The translations under genes and the position numbers were made by a program. Of a stretch of 64,000 nucleotides of DNA, positions 58,165 to 64,000 are shown piece by piece. The DNA is from Phoronis australis (lineage: Eukaryota; Phoronida; Phoronidae), in contig NMRA01000778.1 of assembly GCA_002633005.1 (NCBI GenBank), forward strand, positions 56,971-120,970, written 5' to 3'. Every line of letters starts with the position of its first letter. Positions within the stretch are counted from its first letter, which is position 1. The notes below the pieces were generated by a model that was given only the letters and a program-made list of their open reading frames with translations, did no database searches and was not told the origin of the DNA.

Positions 58165-58503
58165 TTATAGTGACAAAGTTACAGAATTACAATTCCCAAG
58201 TCAACACTTCCATAATTGACAGTTTCAGTGCTTAGATACACCATGTTATTGAATTCATGAGTGCAACAGTTTTCTGGAAGTGATGCAGGTCATTACATGG
58301 CAAGGCTTTGCAGCACTGGCTGGAGCACAGAACGGATGTTACGTCGGGCATTTTGTTTGAATAAACTTGTGTACGTACGGTTGAGATTAATGAATATATT
58401 AATTCAGAAGCTATGAGCACCAGTCTTTTACCCTCCCTTCCAGATGTTGCTTCTTCGCCAGCACCTACTTTAGTTTCCACAAAATTGTATTTGTTTAATA
58501 ATG

Positions 58504-58626
58504 GACTGAACTAGCAAAAAGTCATGTACTTGGTGCCTGGTTATGTGACTGAACTAGCCTATGTGTACTTGGTGCCTGGTTATGTAACTGAATTAGCCTA
58601 CATGTACTTGGTGCCTGGTTATGTTA
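58504..58626. repeat. ~39-bp tandem repeat, 3 copies
   Basis: Units share ACTGAA(C/T)TAGC and TGTACTTGGTGCCTGGTTAT. Confidence 0.93.
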
Positions 58627-59284
58627 TAAAAGTATTTGATGGAGTTTGTTGATTCCTTTAAAAGGACTGTCAAAAGACTTAAATTGCACATTGGTGCAGC
58701 CTCACTGATGCCAAAGGGATTAAGCAGAAAATCCTAGTTGTCATCCACTCTATTCTGCAGTCGTCAAGCACCCTCTGCCTCTGACCTTGGAAATCCTTCG
58801 ATTAGAAAGCCCGGATTTGTGTTGTCAATTGTTCTAATAGAAATGGTAGTGCTGTGGCAGCCATTTGTTGCATTGTGGAGCTGAATCTCTGGCCTCCTTT
58901 GACAGATTTGTTTATTCCTCACTACACTTCTGTTGCTTTGTTCTACACATTCCGCAGGTCACCAGTTTCGTCTGATCAAACCCATGATGTGATGACCATT
59001 TTTAGAATAATAACAATTCCTGAGCTCTATATCTTCATGATCGGCAATACCTAATGAAATTTTGGTCTATAAATAGATCTCCTCAGGGGCTATTGTTGGA
59101 GGCCGTTCGTTTCTTGTTTGGTTTTGCTAACCAAAACTGTAGTACGGTATGTTATCTTGTCATCAATTTTTGTTTGTTTTTATGAGCTCACTACTGGTTG
59201 CATTTCTTGTTCGATCAACATCAAATTTGTATTTCCTGACCCCAAAGATTTTAATTCCTATTTAAGTCTATACCTCTGCTCCTA
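58627..59284 (+). other. upstream region and probable 5'UTR intron of the zinc-finger gene
   Basis: Ends in the acceptor TCTGCTCCTAG at 59284, nine bases before the ATG, so the coding exon is probably joined to an upstream non-coding exon. No donor was confidently identified. Confidence 0.45.
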
Positions 59285-59293
59285 GATAATACC

Positions 59294-61075
59294 ATGGATG
59301 AAGAAAGTTGTTTGAAGAATGGAGACTTACATGGTGACAGTGGAAATGCTCACAGTGAAGAAGGATGTTATATCAAACTGGAGGTGACTGAAGATGCAGT
59401 GAATATTGATGGAGCTGGGTATGCTGTGGGTGGCAATATATTTGTAACGACTTATTTCAAACTGGAGTGTGATGAAGACTCTGTAAGAGGAAGTAATGCT
59501 GGGGCTAGTACAATCAATTCTTCTACAGGTTGCTTAAGTACACCTACAGAAGAGGAGCCATACTTGTGTCCTGTGTGCGGAGTATCATTCATGGATGAGA
59601 TTGAACTTGTTATGCACACAAGAACACACAAGGGTGAGAAATCATACAAATGTACTGTATGCGGCAAGGCGTTTTCACGGAGACATAATCTTGTTTTGCA
59701 CACAAGAACACACACTGACAAGAGATCATTCAAGTGTACTATATGTGAGAAGGCATTTTCGCAGAATAGTAAGCTTCTTTGGCATGCTAGAATTCACAGT
59801 GGCAACAGACCAATCAAGTTTACTGTTTGTGGAAGCGCATTTTCAAGGAGCAGTGCACTCGTCTCTAACAAACGAATTCACAATGGTGAAAAATCATACA
59901 ACTGTACTGTATGCGGAAAGTGTTTCGCTGAAAACAGTAAACTTGCTGTGCACTCAAGAACACATACTGGTGAGAGACCGTATAAGTGCACTGTGTGCGA
60001 AAAAGCCTTTGCAGAGAAAAAGACACTTATTTCGCATACTCGAACGCATACTGGCGACAGGCCATACAATTGTATTGTTTGTGGAAAGGCATTTTCACAG
60101 AAAAGTGCTCTTGTTTCGCACACAAGAACGCACACTGGAGAGAGACCATACAAGTGTAGTTTGTGTGGAAAGGCATTTTCAGCGAAAGCTTCACTCAGTT
60201 CGCACTCACGCATACACACTGGTGAGAGACCGTACAGTTGTATTGTTTGTGGAAAGTCTTTTATTGATAGTAGCAAACTTGCCAGGCACACAAGAATACA
60301 TTCTGGTGAGAGGCCATACAAATGTGCTCTATGTGGAAAGTGTTTTATTGAAGGTTCCAAACTTTCCAGCCACTCAAAAACACATACTGGTGAGAGACCG
60401 TTCAAATGCAATGTGTGTGGAAAGTCTTACATTGAAAGTGGCAAACTTGCCAGGCACACAAGAACACACAATGGTGAGAGGCCATACAATTGTGCTGTAT
60501 GCGGAAAGTGTTTCAGTCAGAAAAGTGAACTTACGCTGCACTCAAGAACACACACTGGTGAAAGACCGTATAAGTGCACTTTGTGTGAAAAGGCATTTTC
60601 AAGGAGCAGCGCACTGGTCACACACACAAGAATTCACACTGGTGAGAGGCCCTTCAACTGTACTGAATGCGGAAAGTGTTTCATTACAAATGGTGAACTT
60701 ACGCTGCACTCAAGAACACATACTGGTGAGAGACCATACAAGTGCACTGTATGTGATAGAGGTTTTTCCAGGAATAGTGCACTTGTAATTCACACAAGAA
60801 TTCACACTGGTGAGAGACCATACAAGTGTGCTGTATGTGGAAAGGGTTTCATTGCAAATGGTGAACTTACATTGCACTCAAGAACACATACTGGTGATAA
60901 ACCTTACAAGTGTACTGTTTGTGAAAAGGCATTTCCAAGAAGCAGTGCACTCGTCACGCACAGACGAATTCACACGGGAGAGAGACCATACAAGTGTGCT
61001 GTATGCGGAAAGGGTTTCATTGACAGTCGTAAACTTACTGTCCACTCAAAAACACATACTGGTGAGATACCGTAA
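59294..61075 (+). CDS. C2H2 zinc-finger protein, 18 fingers
   Basis: A 593-residue probable DNA-binding nuclear protein in one coding exon. Residues 1-89 are acidic and low in Cys. They contain two SUMO-consensus sites, IKLE (K28) and FKLE (K56), and no KRAB, BTB or SCAN domain that I recognise. From residue 90 there are 18 fingers at exact 28-residue spacing, with TGERPYKC-type linkers, ending TGEIP five residues after finger 18. Finger 4 is degenerate: IKFTVC lacks the first Cys and LVSNK lacks the first His. Fingers 12-13, 14-15 and 16-17 are three copies of one two-finger unit. The ATG is in TACCATGG context just after a splice acceptor. The target sequence is unknown. Confidence 0.95.
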   Translation: MDEESCLKNGDLHGDSGNAHSEEGCYIKLEVTEDAVNIDGAGYAVGGNIFVTTYFKLECDEDSVRGSNAGASTINSSTGCLSTPTEEEPYLCPVCGVSFMDEIELVMHTRTHKGEKSYKCTVCGKAFSRRHNLVLHTRTHTDKRSFKCTICEKAFSQNSKLLWHARIHSGNRPIKFTVCGSAFSRSSALVSNKRIHNGEKSYNCTVCGKCFAENSKLAVHSRTHTGERPYKCTVCEKAFAEKKTLISHTRTHTGDRPYNCIVCGKAFSQKSALVSHTRTHTGERPYKCSLCGKAFSAKASLSSHSRIHTGERPYSCIVCGKSFIDSSKLARHTRIHSGERPYKCALCGKCFIEGSKLSSHSKTHTGERPFKCNVCGKSYIESGKLARHTRTHNGERPYNCAVCGKCFSQKSELTLHSRTHTGERPYKCTLCEKAFSRSSALVTHTRIHTGERPFNCTECGKCFITNGELTLHSRTHTGERPYKCTVCDRGFSRNSALVIHTRIHTGERPYKCAVCGKGFIANGELTLHSRTHTGDKPYKCTVCEKAFPRSSALVTHRRIHTGERPYKCAVCGKGFIDSRKLTVHSKTHTGEIP

Positions 61076-63180
61076 ACGTGTGCTGCTGATGGCAAGTGTT
61101 TGGAATTGAAAAAATTGCAATGGCACTTTGTTTTAATTCACACCTTTTTTCTGATGCCTATTGTAAAGAAAATTTCGTCTAACTGCCTATTAACTCTCTA
61201 TTTGATTTACTCAGCCAGATTCTAAAACAAACAAATATCAACATTGTTTCTTGATCCTTCTTGTAAAGTAAGGCAAAATCGTAGCAATAGTTCGGATTAA
61301 TATTTGTCACAATTCTAGTTGGGCCATTAGGACTTACACAGGCTGCGCACTGTATTGAACATTTTAACTCATTACAGCTGTAAGTGTTGCTCATTTGCTC
61401 TGGATGTCAATTAAAAACAAAATTTTCACAGTTGGCAACATGACATTTATTTTGCATGTATTAGTTCAAAGTCTGAATGCATTCCACATAGACCAGTCTC
61501 ATCTATAGCATGCATCCCATATTGGAATATGCAAAGGGCAACCTCTATAGTTCGGTGGTGAAGATGGAAAACATATGAACACGCACTAAGTTGGTGTTTT
61601 CACATGAAGGGATTCAAATTTATCAAAAGCAGTTCATTGTAAGTGGTTATGAAAAAATATAAGTTTGAAAGAAAAAATGCATTACTTATGATACATCTTT
61701 GTGCCTTAAGTGGGGCTCTTAAGGTTTTATGTTCTTGGTGTTCATAGAAAAACAAGTAATGCAGTTTATTAAATATGACAAGTTGGGCTTTGCGACTTTC
61801 ACTTTTAATACAACACGAATCCATTCACTGAAACCTGTAAAGTGAAGCTTCATTGTTGTAAATGCTCCACTTTATGGAGTTCAGTTTTCAATCACTGCTT
61901 AGGGAATACGGGACGTCCCACTTAGAAGAGAGTAACAATCAGTATCCCTAAGAAAATGCAGCCAAATACGAAGAGTGCATTTCCGACAAAATTTCCTACA
62001 AAAGCGTTCACTAACGAGTTAGAAACTTTACAGAAGGCAATTCCCTTCCATGACTGAATTATGCAAATCTGCAGAACTATTTGTATATGTTTTCTAAAAA
62101 CACACATTCCTGTTATATTTTGAACTCAGTGTTTCAGACTTAAAAAGATGAAATTCAGTTGGCCATCCAATGGCATGAAAAATACCATTCAGTTAGTAAC
62201 CCCACAAAGACGTGATATTCTCAGGAGGACAGACGGAAAACAAAATTCTAGCAACACCTGATGACTGTCGTGCAAGCACCTCCTTTCTCAAGTACACTGA
62301 CCTAATTGGGTGGAAATGATCTTTTTCAGTTGAGGATAACTGTATTTTTCTAAGGCTTAAAATGTGAACATTTGGAAGGCATCGTGTGTGGCTGACTAGC
62401 TTTGTGTTTGGAATCACGTGGTTCATGTGGAGAGTAAGCCACACTCGAGAGTTTTGTCACCCTTTTGGGTTCTTTTTCTGGTATGACTTTCATTCCGTTG
62501 TTTCAGAGACGTATATAGACCATGATGATTCAGGTTGTGCAGGCCCCTAAGAAAATGTCCTTTGATCAGCTTCGTAGCGTCATCATCTCTCAGAAATGGG
62601 ATCGGATTCATATGAAACTTTCTCATACTATGCTGCGGCACTGTTCTAGAACGTTGTTTGTTATTGGTTTTAAAATGTTCCACTTCTAAGGGTATCGACT
62701 CATATGACTTTCATGAAAAAGTTCAAAAGTTGTATAAAACGAACTGATAATTTAGAAAACTGTAGCAGCGTTTTTGAGATTTCATCCTGAAAAACGAAGT
62801 TTGGCCATGCTATCGATGCCGTTCTTTCGCTGTCTTTTTTGCTATTTTTACGAAAGACATGGTCTCGAGACTGACTATATTAATTAATGCCACAGATTGG
62901 TAAGAAGTCAAATATGAAACTCTATCTACAGGTTTTCTACTTTCAGGAAGTATACGTTTACTGGTTTACAGCCTAGTTTGTATCAATTTAGATCGAGTAG
63001 TTCCACTCTATAACAAACCACATTCACTTGGCCTACATACAACACCCAACTATAGGAAATGCACCCAAGCCAGTGGCCCGCAGCCTAACAGTTCAATGCC
63101 ACCTTCGGTCATGCTGTGCGTGAACTTGGAATCCTGCTTAATCGTAAGATCGCGTATGCGTGAACTTGGAGTTGACTATT
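61076..63180. other. 3'UTR of the zinc-finger gene and flank; no further gene
   Basis: AT-rich with only short frames (up to 86 codons, mostly minus) lacking family resemblance. The end of the zinc-finger transcript is not clear. Confidence 0.5.
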
Positions 63181-63315
63181 CATTTGGGCAATCTGGTGAT
63201 TTTTTTGTTTTGAAGTGTAAAGAATATTTGTAATTATTGCCCTCATCATCACCCATTTTCTTCTTTAGTCTAACTTGTCTCTAAGAATCGGAGGAATATG
63301 TGAATGGTTACAGTG
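63118..63315. repeat. dispersed segment, copy B
   Basis: Counterpart of 48890-49075: AAAGAATATTTGTAATTATTG, CCATTTTCTTC, TAACTTGTC and GGAATATGTGAATGG in the same order. It also has CGTGAACTTGGAATCCTGC in inverted relation to 49250. Confidence 0.55.
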
Positions 63316-63460
63316 GCGGATCTAGGATATAACAATTAAGGACGGAGGGGGTCCAACATTTTGTCTGTAAACATTGCGCAAAGCACGATTGTAGATGCGC
63401 ATAACACCGAATGGGGGGCAAATCCCCCTCCCGCCCAGGAAAATTTTTCTGTTTTTTCCT
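63313..63460. mobile_element. partial element of the CAGTGGCGGATC family
   Basis: Starts CAGTGGCGGATCTAGGATAT, the same terminus as the element at 47646. G- and C-runs near 63410-63440 resemble its interior. The other end is not identified. Confidence 0.5.
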
Positions 63461-63545
63461 CTAAAAATCGAGAATTTTCCTTGATTCCTGAAGTATTATC
63501 CAAGAAAAAAACACGGAAAACGTGTCAAAGTTGAAAACTGCAGGT

Positions 63546-63612
63546 ATCATAGACTCGAAATCACGACCTGGCGGATAGAGCGCGCGTGCTTTACCACTAC
63601 ACCACTACGATT
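63546..63612 (-). ncRNA. tRNA-like SINE remnant
   Basis: On the minus strand TGGTGTAGTGGT fits a polymerase III A box and GATTTCGAGTC fits a B box about 30 bases further. The T-stem does not pair and no sound anticodon arm is evident, so this is a decayed tRNA-derived repeat, not a working tRNA. Confidence 0.45.
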
Positions 63613-64000
63613 CCACTCGGCGTAATTTGGTTCTCAGGCAGAGACCTACTTGTTTATGGTCCACAGCGTTTGCGCGCGAAACCTACATGTACTTCTTTTT
63701 GTAATGGTTAATATATTTTTTATACTTTGTGCAATCAGTTCGTAACAAATTTGTTGTATTTAAAATAGTCTTCAATTTCCCAAAAGACCAAATCCGTTTT
63801 CTTGTGTTGGCATTAAAGGCGAAGGCAACCTTTTTCCATGTCATTTTGAGCTAAAATAAGGTTGGTTGGTTATCCTAGACATATTTTTCACTTAATTACA
63901 GCTTTTCGTAATTTTATTAATTATTCGTCCGCTTTTCCGGAAGTGACGTTTTAGGAGGCAAGCGCTTCCCGCCAATTTCTTTTCACATAGTCTGACTGTG
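63613..64000. other. no gene recognised
   Basis: AT-rich end of the window without a recognisable exon or repeat. Confidence 0.45.

Noticed and set aside
59595-60788. 397-codon open frame overlapping the zinc-finger gene in another frame (and a 177-codon antisense frame)
   Set aside because: The fingers repeat every 84 bases, a multiple of three, so a stop-free shadow frame persists through the array. It lacks any family motif and starts inside the real coding region.
1-64000. CRISPR array, operon or bacterial island
   Set aside because: The tandem repeats have no unique spacers of regular length, and genes are intron-containing with animal families; nothing prokaryotic is present.

Overview
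The window is animal nuclear DNA: AT-rich, with many-exon genes, GT-AG introns, tandem-TGERPYKC C2H2 zinc fingers and abundant small non-autonomous transposons. Family resemblance and the density of polymorphism-like duplications suggest a highly heterozygous invertebrate, perhaps a deuterostome such as a lancelet or hemichordate. I cannot fix the species from sequence alone. Two long N runs (565-725 and 18777-18934) and single Ns at 6453 and 46543 mark assembly joints.

1-1603 holds the C-terminal end of a piggyBac transposase cut by the first gap, with a probable element end at a TTAA site. 1604-8009 has no recognisable gene. It contains an ~0.8-kb direct duplication (5185-6452 and 6454-7268); one copy carries a 436-bp foldback element and the other shows the matching empty site.

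8010-43504 is the dominant feature: a plus-strand gene for a choline transporter-like protein (SLC44/CTL family, CTL2/4/5 type). I traced every coding exon except the first. Splice phases join in frame to give about 716 residues plus exon 1. Its exon 7 (first extracellular loop) is present twice, inside a ~3-kb duplication whose second copy starts at an assembly gap. Exon 19 exists as two diverged, phase-matched alternatives (39619-39707 and 40570-40673) that look like mutually exclusive exons. Decayed partial copies of exon 14 lie just upstream of it. The introns carry minisatellites, foldbacks and hAT-like and other small elements.

43505-49330 is 3'UTR and intergenic sequence with repeats. 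50109-50522 is a dithiol glutaredoxin with a likely mitochondrial presequence, encoded in one coding exon behind a 5'UTR intron. A decayed copy of its 3' end follows at 50619-50720. 52310-52926 is a broken copy of a C2H2 zinc-finger gene. The intact relative is at 59294-61075: 18 fingers, with two SUMO-type motifs in an acidic N-terminus. Between them lie a mariner-type MITE, several small inverted-repeat elements, a 51-bp minisatellite and, at 58072-58164, a heat-shock-like promoter array (HSE, TATA, Inr). The last 2.5 kb holds repeat fragments, including a tRNA-like SINE remnant.

The three protein genes are functionally unrelated: a membrane transporter, a redox enzyme and a probable transcription factor. 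There is no operon or pathway logic. The main interest is exon duplication within the transporter and the transposon and haplotype record.
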